A DNA stretch of 64,000 nt from Myxococcota bacterium (GCA_022072125.1 JAJVIH010000013.1:33377-97376), one strand, 5' to 3'; positions 44,218 through 53,466 are shown, counted from the stretch's first letter. The notes: generated from the letters alone by a model not told the origin. Numbers and translations are program-made.

Positions 44218-44930
44218 GGCGAGCGGTTCTGACACCCGGGAAACAGGTGGGCGAATTTGGGATCAAGGCCCGGCGGGCAATACTGGTTCGGGTTCTGGTT
44301 GGGGTTTTGCTGGGGAGGATTTCCACCGCCTGGATTGGGAGTCTGCGGCGGCTGGGGAAGAGTCTGCCCCGGCGAAGGTGCGTCCGGAAGGTTCACCACG
44401 TGGGTGACCAGATCAAAGCTGCGTTCATGCGCGCCTTCCATCCACAGGATGGTGAGTTTCACGTAGCGGGAGTTCTGCTGGATGTCCTTGAGCACCCGGT
44501 CCACCTGGGACTGGATGAATCCGCCCGTCGAATCGGTGTTTTTCGGAGCGATGCCCAGTCCGCCGCCGTCCGGGCCGCTGGGCGTTCCGCCCATCAGGCC
44601 GCTGAGCAGGTTGTTGATGTCAATGCACATGTCCATCTTCTTGACCTCGGCCTTCCAGCGGAAATCTGGATATCCATCCTTGCCGAAATCGCCTTCATCC
44701 TCGTCGAGTTTGCCCCATTCGCGGTTGGGCAGGCGGATGATGTCCTCGATCTCGATCATTTTCTGGCGGGCGAGCAGCGTGGCCAGCGTGGTGTTGCGTA
44801 CGTAGTTGGTCATGACCGCGCACGAGGTCTGCGACTCCATCAGCGACACCAGGGCGATGGCGAGAATGGCCATGGCGACCATGACCTCCAGCAGCGTGAA
44901 CCCGGCGTGTATGTGCTGTCGCGCGCGCAT
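44214..44930 (-). CDS. gspI: Type II secretion minor pseudopilin GspI with Pro/Asn-rich tail
   Basis: Protein of 238 aa, about twice the usual 120-130. The prepilin site is HAGFTLLEVMVAMAILAIA. The GspI core is followed by an insert (LLSGLMGGTPSGPDGGGLG) and a C-terminal tail rich in Pro, Asn, Gln and Gly (from about 185 on) that carries two Cys (QYCPPGLDPK, FPGCQNRSP). The tail is unlike other GspI proteins and would project at the pseudopilus tip. One base separates it from gspH. Confidence 0.87.
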   Translation of the reverse strand: MRARQHIHAGFTLLEVMVAMAILAIALVSLMESQTSCAVMTNYVRNTTLATLLARQKMIEIEDIIRLPNREWGKLDEDEGDFGKDGYPDFRWKAEVKKMDMCIDINNLLSGLMGGTPSGPDGGGLGIAPKNTDSTGGFIQSQVDRVLKDIQQNSRYVKLTILWMEGAHERSFDLVTHVVNLPDAPSPGQTLPQPPQTPNPGGGNPPQQNPNQNPNQYCPPGLDPKFAHLFPGCQNRSP

Positions 44931-44931
44931 G

Positions 44932-45675
44932 TCACTCCTTCGGGACCTCGGCGAATCCGGCGCGCACGCTGGTTTTGCCGGAGAGCGGCGAAACCTCCAG
45001 CGTATACACGTCGCCGCCTTCGGATGCGAGGTGAATCACCGCCTTTTCGACGAACCCATTGGGGAAAAAGTACAGATAGGCCTTGCCCTTCGAGACCCGC
45101 TCTTCCTGATGGCTCACCCACACGCCGTCAAACAGCACGCGCGAGGGCAATTCCACTTCGCGGAAGATGTCTTCGTCTCCCTCCTCGGCGGTGAAAACCG
45201 GCTTGGGCGCCTTTTTGAGTTTTTCCTCCTCCTCTTCCCATTCAGACATTCTGCGGGAGAACCGCTTGCCGGACTCCGTCTCCTGGCCGTCCTCCGCTTC
45301 GTTCACATCCAGCTTGCCATCGAAGGACCTGGCTTTTTCCTGTTCCAGCAGGAATGACTGATCGCTGCATTCGATGTGATACTTGCGCGCGTCAAGATCA
45401 AACACGATGCGGCAGTACTTCGCGTTCATGGCGCTGTAGTTGTAGACGTAGCGGATGGTCTGCGACAGCTTCTGGGCGGCGGTGCGCAAATCGGCGGCGA
45501 ACAGGGCGCCCAGGCCCGGAACAGCCAGCGCGAACATCAGGCCGATGATCATCATCGCCACCGTCATTTCGACGACGGTGACGCCGCCATGGCGCCGCGG
45601 AATACGGGCCGCGCGCCGCGCCAGCCTTGCGGGCGAATTCCAGAGCGCGGCGAATGTCTGGCGGGCCTGGTTCAC
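44932..45675 (-). CDS. gspH: Type II secretion minor pseudopilin GspH
   Basis: Protein of 247 aa. A basic leader precedes the prepilin site HGGVTVVEMTVAMMIIGL, where position +1 is Val instead of Phe. The GspH/FimT region follows with ARKYHIECSDQSF. A highly charged, acidic insert (about 125-160, with EWEEEEEKLKK) is longer than in model proteins. It joins the pseudopilus just below the tip. Confidence 0.87.
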   Translation of the reverse strand: MNQARQTFAALWNSPARLARRAARIPRRHGGVTVVEMTVAMMIIGLMFALAVPGLGALFAADLRTAAQKLSQTIRYVYNYSAMNAKYCRIVFDLDARKYHIECSDQSFLLEQEKARSFDGKLDVNEAEDGQETESGKRFSRRMSEWEEEEEKLKKAPKPVFTAEEGDEDIFREVELPSRVLFDGVWVSHQEERVSKGKAYLYFFPNGFVEKAVIHLASEGGDVYTLEVSPLSGKTSVRAGFAEVPKE

Positions 45676-45687
45676 GTCTTCATCCTC

Positions 45688-46134
45688 TTACTGATCGCAG
45701 GGAGGTTTGCCGGGGTAGGTGTCGGCGGACTCTCCTTCGCCGCCGGGAGTTCCATCACGTCCGAGGGAGAAGACCTGGAAGTCGTCGGTGCCGGGGGCGG
45801 GCGGCAGGTAGTTGTATTCCTTGCCCCAGGGGTCCTTGGGCACGCTGTCCTTCGAGATGAATTTTTCGGTCACCAGTTCCTGGAGCGACTGGGGGTATTT
45901 GTTCTTGGTCGCGTAGTACGAGGTGATGGCGCCCTTGATGCTGGTTGTTTCCTGGCAGGCGGTCTTGGTGCGCGCCTCGGAGAGGTATTTGAACACGCCA
46001 AAGCCCACGGCGCTGGTGACGATGCCGATGATCACGATGACGACCATGATTTCGACGAGGGTCAGGCCGGCGCGGCGGAAATAGCGCCCCAGCAGGCGCG
46101 GGCGGCGGGATATCCGGATTCGGCGGGTCTTCAT
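45688..46134 (-). CDS. gspG: Type II secretion major pseudopilin GspG
   Basis: Protein of 148 aa, the main subunit of the pseudopilus. The unusually long, Arg-rich leader (about 22 aa) ends at RRAGLTLVEIMVVIVIIGI, so +1 is Leu here after Gly, with Glu5 in place. The C-terminal calcium-binding loop is typical: DPWGKEYNY and FSLGRDGTPGGEGESADT. A prepilin peptidase (GspO) needed for its processing is not in this window. Confidence 0.93.
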   Translation of the reverse strand: MKTRRIRISRRPRLLGRYFRRAGLTLVEIMVVIVIIGIVTSAVGFGVFKYLSEARTKTACQETTSIKGAITSYYATKNKYPQSLQELVTEKFISKDSVPKDPWGKEYNYLPPAPGTDDFQVFSLGRDGTPGGEGESADTYPGKPPCDQ

Positions 46135-46154
46135 GTCGGGTTGCTCCGTTGGGG

Positions 46155-47375
46155 TTATTTGACGAACTGGTTGATCTGCATGATCGGCAGCAGGATGGAG
46201 ATGATGATGAATCCGGCCACCACGCCCATGCCCACGATCATCAGCGGTTCAAGGATGGTTGTCATCAGCGAGATCCGCATGTTGACCTGGCGATCATAGG
46301 CGTCGCTGACCTTGTTCAGCATGCCTTCCAGTTCGCCGGATTTTTCTCCAACCGCGATCATGTGGGTCACGATCGGCGGAAACTGTCCGCTGCGGCGGAT
46401 GGGTTCGGCCAGCGGCGCGCCTTCCTTCACCGCCTCGCGGGTCTGCTCGATGACGCCCGCCAGCACCGAATTGGCGACGATATTCCGGACGATGTCGAGC
46501 GCCTTGAGCAGCGGCACGCCGGAGGAAAGCAGGGTCGCCAGCGTGCGGGAGAACCGGCTGATGGCGACCAGCCGCACCAGCGGGCCGAAGATCGGCGCGC
46601 GCAGGGTGAAGGCGTCCCACGTGGAGCGCCCCCTGGGCGTGCCCACCCAGCGGCGGAAACCCAGTACGCCCGAGATCAGCATCAGCAGGATCAGCCACCA
46701 GTAGCTGGCCATGGTTTCGGAAAACCAGATGAGAATGCGCGTGATCAGCGGCAACTGGGCGTTCAGGTCCTGGAACACCTTGGTGATTTTGGGCACCACG
46801 AATACGAACAGCGTGGTCAGCACGCCCGCGCCGACGATCATCATGATGACCGGATAGGCCATGGTGGTGATCAGCTTCGAGCGCAGCGCCGACTGGTTTT
46901 CGGTGAAATCCGCCAGGCGCTCCAACACCACTTCGAGGGCGCCCGAGGATTCGCCGGCCTGGATCATGCTGACATACAGGTTGGAGAAAATTTTCGGGTA
47001 GCCGCTCATGGCGTCGGCCAGCGAGGCCCCTTCGTTGACCTGTTGCTTGATCTGCGACAGGGCCAGCACCAGGTTGGGGTTTTCGACCTGTTCGGAGAGC
47101 GCGTTGATGGCGTCCACCAGCGGAATGCCCGCGCCGATCAGCGTGGCGAGCTGCCGCGTCATCATCGCCAGTTCGGCGGAACTCACGCGGCTGAAGGCGC
47201 GCTGGAGGTTGACCTCGCCCTTGCGCTCCTCCCCCTTCTTTTCCTCGCGCACGTCGGTCAGAAAGACGCCGTCTTTGCGCAAGACCGTGCGCAGGGCCTT
47301 GGCGCTCTCCACCTCCCGGATGCCCGAGACGGTTTTTCCCGCGGCGTTCAGCCCCTTGTAGGCGTAAACCGGCAT
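46155..47375 (-). CDS. gspF: Type II secretion platform protein GspF
   Basis: Polytopic inner-membrane protein of 406 aa. N-terminus MPVYAYKGLNAAGKTVSG, two T2SSF repeats (about 72-195 and 275-397) with the conserved AGESSGALEVVLERLA and AVGEKSGELEGMLNKVS segments, and three membrane helices. It anchors pseudopilus assembly and contacts GspE and GspL. Two bases separate it from gspE and 20 from gspG. Confidence 0.95.
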   Translation of the reverse strand: MPVYAYKGLNAAGKTVSGIREVESAKALRTVLRKDGVFLTDVREEKKGEERKGEVNLQRAFSRVSSAELAMMTRQLATLIGAGIPLVDAINALSEQVENPNLVLALSQIKQQVNEGASLADAMSGYPKIFSNLYVSMIQAGESSGALEVVLERLADFTENQSALRSKLITTMAYPVIMMIVGAGVLTTLFVFVVPKITKVFQDLNAQLPLITRILIWFSETMASYWWLILLMLISGVLGFRRWVGTPRGRSTWDAFTLRAPIFGPLVRLVAISRFSRTLATLLSSGVPLLKALDIVRNIVANSVLAGVIEQTREAVKEGAPLAEPIRRSGQFPPIVTHMIAVGEKSGELEGMLNKVSDAYDRQVNMRISLMTTILEPLMIVGMGVVAGFIIISILLPIMQINQFVK

Positions 47376-47377
47376 GC

Positions 47378-49141
47378 TTACACCGTGTCATCCTGGGTGA
47401 CGCGCAACACCTCTTCGATGGTGGTGACTCCCATCGTCACCTTGCGCGCGCCGTCGTCGCGCAGGGTTTTCATGCCCTGCTTCAGCGCCTGTTTCTTGAG
47501 GGTTCCCGCATCCACGTTCTGCACGATGAGCTGGCGGATTTCATCGGTGACCGTCAGCAGTTCGTAAATGCCCTCGCGCCCCTGGTAGCCGGTTTCGTGG
47601 CATGCGGAGCAGCCGCGGGCGCGGTAGATCGGCCCCTTCAGATCTTCGGGGCGCAAGCCCACCTCGGCCAGCGCCTCGGCGGTAGGCGTATAAGACTGGC
47701 GGCACTCCGGGCATACGCGGCGCACCAGGCGCTGGGCCAGCACCGCGATGAGCGACGAGGCGACCAGAAAGGGCTCCACCCCCATGTCCACCAGGCGGGT
47801 GACCGAACTGGCCGCGTCGTTGGTGTGCAGGGTCGAAAACACCAGGTGTCCGGTGAGTGAAGCCTGAATCGCGATTTCGGCGGTCTCTAGGTCGCGGGTT
47901 TCGCCGATCAGGATGACATCCGGGTCCTGGCGCAGGATGGATCGCAACACGTTGACGAAGGTCAGGCCGATCTTCGCCTGCACCTGGATCTGTCCAATGC
48001 CGGGAAGCTGGTATTCCACCGGGTCTTCAACGGTGAGGATATTGATGTCCGGCTGGTTGATCTCCGCCAGCGCCGAATAGAGCGTGGTGGTTTTGCCCGA
48101 ACCGGTGGGGCCGGTGACCAGGACAATGCCGTGGCTTTTGTTGATGATGCGGCGGATCTGCGTCAGGCGGTCTTCGGCGAAGCCCAGGCTGTTCAGATCC
48201 AGCAGGGTGTTGGTGCGGTCGAGCAGACGCAGCACAATCCGTTCGCCGTAATTGGTGGGCAGCGACGATACGCGGATATCCACATCCTTGCCCGCGATTT
48301 TGATGCGGATGCGTCCATCCTGCGGCAGGCGTTTTTCGGCGATATTCAGACCGGCCATGATCTTCACGCGGCTGGTCACCGCGGCCTGCAGGCCCTTGGG
48401 CGGACGCAGCACTTCGTAGAGTTGTCCGTCAATGCGGAAGCGCACCACCATGTCGCGCTCCGCCGGTTCGATATGGATATCGGACGCGCGGCGGTTCACC
48501 GCCTGGGCCATCAGCGTATTGACGAGGCGGATGATCGGCGCCTCGTCGTCCACATCGAGCAGGTCCTGGATTTCCTCGACTTCGTGCGCGAGAGAATCCA
48601 GGCTGTCGTCGTCCCTGATGTCGTCCATCACCGCTTCGGCGGCGTGGGCCTTGCGGTCGTAGGTTTTGTTGATGGCCTCGACGATCCGTTCGGGAGTGGA
48701 AAGCACCGGCTCGATCACGCAGCCGGTCATCAGGCCCAGGTCGTCCAGCACCGACAACTGCAGCGGGTCGGCGGTGATCACGGTCAGGGTGCGGGACTCG
48801 CGGCGCAGGGGGATCACATTGAACTGCTTGGCGAAAGTGATGGGCAGTTCGCGGATCAGGTCCAGCGGAATTTCATCGGCGGGGATATCCAGCATCACGG
48901 TCAGTTCGAGTTGTTCTCCCAAGGCGCGAATGATCTGTTCGGCGGTGGCCGCCTTTTGTTCGATTAGAATCTCGCCCAGCCGCGCTCCGGTCTCCGCCTG
49001 CCGCGCCAGCGCGGCTTCGATGTCCTTCGGTTTGACGCCGTGGCGGGCGGTCAGGATTTCGCCCAGCAGCGAACCGGCCGTGGCTGGCGGAGGCGGCGCG
49101 GGAGCGGCGGCGCGCGGCGGGATGGAAGCGGCGCTGCTCAT
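47378..49141 (-). CDS. gspE: Type II secretion ATPase GspE
   Basis: Cytoplasmic hexameric motor of 587 aa. After a Pro/Ala-rich start come the N1E-type domain (about 25-150), then the ATPase with Walker A GPTGSGKT (344-351), the Asp box (ILTVEDPVEYQ), Walker B (ILRQDPDVILIGETRD) and His box (GHLVFSTLHTNDA). A four-cysteine zinc element is present (CPEC and CSAC, about 480-520). The ATG overlaps the gspD stop by 4 bp. Confidence 0.96.
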   Translation of the reverse strand: MSSAASIPPRAAAPAPPPPATAGSLLGEILTARHGVKPKDIEAALARQAETGARLGEILIEQKAATAEQIIRALGEQLELTVMLDIPADEIPLDLIRELPITFAKQFNVIPLRRESRTLTVITADPLQLSVLDDLGLMTGCVIEPVLSTPERIVEAINKTYDRKAHAAEAVMDDIRDDDSLDSLAHEVEEIQDLLDVDDEAPIIRLVNTLMAQAVNRRASDIHIEPAERDMVVRFRIDGQLYEVLRPPKGLQAAVTSRVKIMAGLNIAEKRLPQDGRIRIKIAGKDVDIRVSSLPTNYGERIVLRLLDRTNTLLDLNSLGFAEDRLTQIRRIINKSHGIVLVTGPTGSGKTTTLYSALAEINQPDINILTVEDPVEYQLPGIGQIQVQAKIGLTFVNVLRSILRQDPDVILIGETRDLETAEIAIQASLTGHLVFSTLHTNDAASSVTRLVDMGVEPFLVASSLIAVLAQRLVRRVCPECRQSYTPTAEALAEVGLRPEDLKGPIYRARGCSACHETGYQGREGIYELLTVTDEIRQLIVQNVDAGTLKKQALKQGMKTLRDDGARKVTMGVTTIEEVLRVTQDDTV

Positions 49142-51882
49142 GGCGTGATAGACCCCGCGCCCGTGGCGGGCGCTCCGCCCGCACCGGAGCTTTTGGCCGC
49201 CGCCGGTTTTTCCGGTTCGCGCGCGGCCTCGGGCCGGGGCGGTTTGCGGCGCGGTTTGAAAATTTTCACCGGGCCGCCGTCGTCCTCGGCGGCGGGCGGT
49301 TTGGGGGCCGCGGGGGGGTCCGGGGAAACGGCGGGCGCGGAGCCGCCGCTTGGTGTTTCCGTTCCGGGACGGATGATGGTTTCACCTTCCACGCCCTGGC
49401 CGCCGTTTTCGGCGCGCGCCATTTCGCGGCGATGGCTGGCGCGAACCGTGGACAGCGCGCCAGCCGCCCGGTCGAAATCGTAATAGGGATCGTAGGCGTC
49501 CCTTTCGATGCCATGATAACGTTCGAGAAATTCATCCCGCTCCTTGAGCTTGCGCTCCAGGATCTTCGCGAAATCCGCCTGTTCGCGGATGATATAGGGC
49601 GTCAGCATGAGCAGCAGATTGGTTTTGGTTTTCTGGACCTTTTTCGAGCGGAACAGGAAGCCGATGATGGGGATATCGCCGAAAAACGGCACCTTGGTGG
49701 CCGACTCGACGCTGCGGTCGCGGATCAGGCCGCCAATGATGACCGTCTGCTGATCATCCGCCGTCACGATGCTCTTGGCGGAACGCTTGGATGTGGTGGG
49801 TCCGAGAAGCTGATTTTCACGGGCGATTTCACTGACCTCGATTTCAATGACCAGGCGAACCTTGTTGAGGTCGCTGATCTGCGGCTTGAGCTTGAGTTTG
49901 AGGGCCACGTCCTGCCGCTGAATGGAGACGATGGGGTTGAAGCCGCCCAATCCGCCGACGCCGCCGAGGTTGTTGGTGAAACCGGCCTGGAACGGCACGT
50001 TTTCACCCACCACGATCTCCGCCTCCTGGTTGTCGGTGGTGATGATATGGGGCGTGGACAGGACATTGACATCGCTGTTCTGGGCCAGCAGTTGCAGAAT
50101 GGCGCCAAAGCTGGGAATGGCGATGCCGCCGATATTGGCGCCGGGAACATCTGGTCCGCGCACGCCGCCCAGAAAACCGACCAGACTGCCCAGCGTTCCC
50201 GGGCTCAGGGTGATCGAGTTCAGGTTGCCGAAGTTGGTGCCAAACAGCATGGGGGCGGGCTTGCCATCCACGGTGGGGGCCGCGCCGGCGTTGAACGCCA
50301 CGCCGGTGTCGCGCTGGCGATCAATGCCTACTTCCATGATGACGGCCTCGACGAAGACTTCCTTGCGGGGAATGTCCAGTTGCTCAATCACCTTCACCAG
50401 CGATTTGAAATCTGATCCGGAAGCGATCACCACCAGCGAGTTGGTGGAAGGGTCGGCGGTGACCTTGACCTCGCCTTCAAACAGGTTGCTGGCTCCCCGC
50501 TGCGGCGCCGAACCCGCGGGAGCCTGCTGGGCGGCGCGGGAGGTTCTGCCGACGATTCCCTGCGTCAGCGCGGCCAGGGTTTGGGCTATCTCCGCGGCGT
50601 CGGTGTTTTTCAGATAATAGACATGAACCTGGCCGTCGCCTTCCAGCGGGATATCGAGCTGGTTGATCAGACGTTCCAGGTTTTTCATGGATTTGCGGTC
50701 GGCGATGATGATCAGCTTGTTGGTGCGCTCATCGGGGATGATGCGCGACACCGACACGGCGGTGGGAGACTCCCCCGACGCCGGATCGCCCGCGGTGCCG
50801 GGTTGCGGCCTGCGCGGCTGGCCGGGCTGCTGCTGCTTGAGGTTGTAGATATTCTCCAGCTTGGTGGCGATGTCCTGGGCGCTGGCGTAGCGGATATTGA
50901 CGATGTTGATGGTCTCGTCGCCGCCGGCGATATCGAGTTCCTCCAGGATGCGCTGGATGCGGGCGAGTACGTCCTCGCTGTCGGTGAAGATCAGCGTGTT
51001 GGTGGGAGTGTACAGCATCACGTCGCCTTCCGGCGTGATGAGTTGCTTCACCGTGGGAAGGATGGTGTTTCCGTCAATGAACTCACAGGTGTAAATCCAG
51101 GTCACGACCTCTTCGCGATCCAGGAAGTTGCGATCCTTTCCGATGTAAAGGGGAATCGGGTAGTTCTTCTGAGCGCGCTTGTCCACGATCTTGTAGAAGT
51201 TTCCCGACTTCACCAGGCCGAGTTTGTTGACCTCGAGAATGGACAGAAAAGCGTTCCACAACTGGTCGGGCGTGATGGCGGCGTCCTTGTGCGAATAGAC
51301 GGTCACCTTCGCGCGTTTCAGGCTGTCGGGAATGATGAAATGAACCTTGTTGTACTCCGCCACGGTGGCGATGACTTCCGTCAGTTCCGCCTTGTCGAGT
51401 TTGAGCACGATCTTGTTCTTGGGGTTGCCGCGCAGGGCGTCCTTGGGATCCACGCCGCCCTTGTCGCCGTCACCGGCCTTGCCGCCTTTGGGCGCTTCCG
51501 GAACGGGAGGGGGGCCATCGGAGGGGCCTTCCTGGGCGTCCGCGCCTTTCTTCGTGATGGAAGATTTCTTCGCGGCCGGCGGTGGTGAAGCGGCGGGCGC
51601 CGCCTGGGCGGCGGAAGGATGGGCGTTTCCCGATCCGCCGGGGTCTCCGCCCGGCGCTGCCGGCGGGGGATTGGCCGGCAGGAATTTCAGGGCGGGATTG
51701 ATGACCGCCCCCGGTTCGGGCTTGGCCTGCAATGGCGCCTTGAGCAATTGCGGATTCACCCGCTTGAGGGTCTGGACGCGCGGTGCATCACCTTCATTGG
51801 CGGGGGTCTGGGCGAAGGCCGCCGCCGCCACGATGACGGACAGGGCCAGTATGGAAACGCGAAGGGGAGAAAGGTGAATCAC
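49138..51882 (-). CDS. gspD: Type II secretion outer membrane secretin GspD
   Basis: Protein of 914 aa, longer than the usual 650-700. A signal peptide (residues 1-24) is followed by a Pro/Ala/Gly/Lys-rich low-complexity segment of about 130 residues before N0 (KIVLKLDKAELTEVIATVAEY, written in two parts around 157-178). N1-N3 then lead to the secretin domain with VPFFGDIPIIGFLFRSK and TNLLLMLTPYII. A second Pro-rich tail of about 130 residues closes the protein. It forms the outer membrane pore and meets GspC through N0. Its stop overlaps gspE. Confidence 0.94.
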   Translation of the reverse strand: MIHLSPLRVSILALSVIVAAAAFAQTPANEGDAPRVQTLKRVNPQLLKAPLQAKPEPGAVINPALKFLPANPPPAAPGGDPGGSGNAHPSAAQAAPAASPPPAAKKSSITKKGADAQEGPSDGPPPVPEAPKGGKAGDGDKGGVDPKDALRGNPKNKIVLKLDKAELTEVIATVAEYNKVHFIIPDSLKRAKVTVYSHKDAAITPDQLWNAFLSILEVNKLGLVKSGNFYKIVDKRAQKNYPIPLYIGKDRNFLDREEVVTWIYTCEFIDGNTILPTVKQLITPEGDVMLYTPTNTLIFTDSEDVLARIQRILEELDIAGGDETINIVNIRYASAQDIATKLENIYNLKQQQPGQPRRPQPGTAGDPASGESPTAVSVSRIIPDERTNKLIIIADRKSMKNLERLINQLDIPLEGDGQVHVYYLKNTDAAEIAQTLAALTQGIVGRTSRAAQQAPAGSAPQRGASNLFEGEVKVTADPSTNSLVVIASGSDFKSLVKVIEQLDIPRKEVFVEAVIMEVGIDRQRDTGVAFNAGAAPTVDGKPAPMLFGTNFGNLNSITLSPGTLGSLVGFLGGVRGPDVPGANIGGIAIPSFGAILQLLAQNSDVNVLSTPHIITTDNQEAEIVVGENVPFQAGFTNNLGGVGGLGGFNPIVSIQRQDVALKLKLKPQISDLNKVRLVIEIEVSEIARENQLLGPTTSKRSAKSIVTADDQQTVIIGGLIRDRSVESATKVPFFGDIPIIGFLFRSKKVQKTKTNLLLMLTPYIIREQADFAKILERKLKERDEFLERYHGIERDAYDPYYDFDRAAGALSTVRASHRREMARAENGGQGVEGETIIRPGTETPSGGSAPAVSPDPPAAPKPPAAEDDGGPVKIFKPRRKPPRPEAAREPEKPAAAKSSGAGGAPATGAGSITP

Positions 51883-51894
51883 GGGACTCCCTGA

Positions 51895-52902
51895 TTACCG
51901 GATGGTGTATTTGTAGGTGGAAGGTTTGCCGTCACGCATGACATCTATGGTGACGTTGTTCATCTCGCGGAGCTTGGTGTAGATCTCCAGCGCCTTGTCG
52001 GGCGAGTTGACCTCGTAGCCATTGATTTTCTTGACGATATCGCCGCTCTGTATGCCCATTTTCGAATAGACCGATCCAGGCCGGACGCTGAAGAATTTGA
52101 ATCCGGACGGCTTGCCGTTCTCGAAGCTGGGAATCACCCGGGCCTGGGTGGCGATGGAGCTGAAGTTGGTGGTGATGTCGTCAATCACCTTCTTTTCGAT
52201 GGTCCAGGCATTGTCGCCGGTTTTCTGCACGCCCGCGGCGATGGGGTCTTCCGCCTGTTCCTGCACCGGCGTGGCGATTGAAGAGGTGATCACCGGAGCG
52301 GGCGGCGGCTTTTCCACGCCTTCCTTCTCCCACTCGATGCATTCGATACGGCCCGCGCGCTCGACCTTGACCCGTTCATATTCCACGGCATGGACGGTGG
52401 CTTCTTCCAGAACCTTGTCGCCTTTGCGCACCACATAGGTATCCTTGGAGCCGGAATCCACCAGGGTGGCGTAGGATAGGCGGTCGTTGCCGGGTGAGTA
52501 AATCACGCCGACCAGACTGACCCGCAAGGTGCTGTGGGTGCAGGTTCCCCCCGGGGTATCCTCCGCTGGCGCGGTACTGGCGGCCGTTCCATCGAGACCA
52601 TTGGGCTCCTTGATTTCAGGCTCCGGCGCCGGAACAAAAATATTCAGGAAATTCATGGATTTGAATTTATCCAGGGCGGCGCTGGAGATATTGCTTCCCG
52701 AGGGAATCGCCAGGTTGGCGGTTTTGGGCGGCGAGGAACCGGGAATCACCCGTAACTGGGCGCCCATCCAGCCGGTCACCATACGGGCGCAAATCAGGGC
52801 CGCCAGGGTGAGCAGCACCAGTTCAAGGGTCCAAAAATAATCTTTGAGCCATTTTTCCATGGAAGAACTTCCAACAGGCATGCGGGGTAAAGCATATTCC
52901 AT
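51895..52902 (-). CDS. gspC: Type II secretion protein GspC
   Basis: Protein of 335 aa, first gene of the operon. One membrane helix (FWTLELVLLTLAALICARMV, about 22-42), a homology region (about 110-195, with LRVSLVGVIYSP and VVRKGDKVLEEATVHAV) and a C-terminal PDZ domain (about 240-335, with GSVYSKMGIQSGDIVKKING). It links GspD and the inner platform and helps select substrates. I use ATG 52902, which has GAGGA seven bases upstream; ATG 52860 is an alternative. Confidence 0.92.
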   Translation of the reverse strand: MEYALPRMPVGSSSMEKWLKDYFWTLELVLLTLAALICARMVTGWMGAQLRVIPGSSPPKTANLAIPSGSNISSAALDKFKSMNFLNIFVPAPEPEIKEPNGLDGTAASTAPAEDTPGGTCTHSTLRVSLVGVIYSPGNDRLSYATLVDSGSKDTYVVRKGDKVLEEATVHAVEYERVKVERAGRIECIEWEKEGVEKPPPAPVITSSIATPVQEQAEDPIAAGVQKTGDNAWTIEKKVIDDITTNFSSIATQARVIPSFENGKPSGFKFFSVRPGSVYSKMGIQSGDIVKKINGYEVNSPDKALEIYTKLREMNNVTIDVMRDGKPSTYKYTIR

Positions 52903-52954
52903 GCCAAATTCCTCGCTTCGGAGCGCCCAACATCCATCATGTCTATCTGATTGT

Positions 52955-52984
52955 TTTATATGATCTATTTGCCTTGCGTATCAG
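52955..52984 (-). promoter_or_regulatory. Candidate promoter of the gsp operon
   Basis: On the minus strand CTGATA (complement of 52979-52984) and TATAAA (complement of 52955-52960) are 18 bp apart. The TATAAA is among the best -10 matches in this GC-rich window. The start codon of gspC lies about 50 bp downstream. Confidence 0.55.
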
Positions 52985-53015
52985 GGCGCTCATCGTTCCT
53001 GTGGATCGCATCGAA

Positions 53016-53028
53016 TGACAAAATGTCA
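53016..53028. promoter_or_regulatory. TGACAAAATGTCA operator, copy 1
   Basis: Palindrome TGACA-AAA-TGTCA, extendable to ATGACA/TGTCAT (53015-53029), about 30 bp upstream of the gspC -35 box. The core recurs at 53344-53355. The position fits an activator site. Confidence 0.5.
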
Positions 53029-53343
53029 TAGGCCGGGCATTGAGCAAGATTCCCCCTGATTGGGGCAGGGAAGGGGAATAGTCCATGCTTTTCCGGCGGG
53101 TGACCGTGCGGTCCCGGGTTGAGGCGCATTTCCGGCTCCTGCGGGACCATTTGGATCGAATCATTCATTTTCCCCGGGATGTTCCGCTTTTGTCCTGCAC
53201 GGGATTCCGCGCCAGCCCTTCTTTTCAAACCATTGATACTTCAGGTTTTTTTGGATGCGCCCCGGAAGGCGCCGCATCCGGGCGTGGTTGTCTTCCGCTG
53301 GACCGGTCCTGCGGAAAACCGGGATGATCCGCATTGCGAACGC

Positions 53344-53355
53344 GACAAAATGTCA
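53344..53355. promoter_or_regulatory. GACAAAATGTCA element, copy 2
   Basis: Exact 12-bp copy of the core of the element at 53017-53028, upstream of the histidine kinase. It covers the ATG at 53350, which argues against that codon being the start. Confidence 0.5.
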
Positions 53356-53410
53356 AAACACTTGAAAACATTCTTTTTGCAAAACAATTGTGCTGAATGT
53401 GATATCCGTC

Positions 53411-53426
53411 AACTGACCCGTCAGTT
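53411..53426. promoter_or_regulatory. Inverted repeat before the histidine kinase
   Basis: Perfect 7-bp arms AACTGAC and GTCAGTT around cc, about 25 bp upstream of the TATAAC hexamer at 53452-53457. It contains the TGAC/GTCA half-sites of the element above with another spacing. Confidence 0.45.
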
Positions 53427-53466
53427 TGCAATGATATTCAGGTGCGGCGACTATAACGTGGCATCT

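Larger units (their letters stand above)
52903..53466. other. Divergent control region, gsp operon and two-component genes
   Basis: About 560 bp that I treat as noncoding. It holds the gspC promoter candidate, two copies of a GACAAAATGTCA palindromic element (53017-53028 and 53344-53355), an inverted repeat AACTGAC-cc-GTCAGTT (53411-53426) and a TATAAC hexamer (53452-53457). A long in-frame extension of the histidine kinase crosses it but shows no domain. Confidence 0.55.

Noticed and set aside
53119-53349. Long N-terminal extension of the histidine kinase
   Set aside because: The translation has no domain or signal, and crosses repeated operator-like elements.
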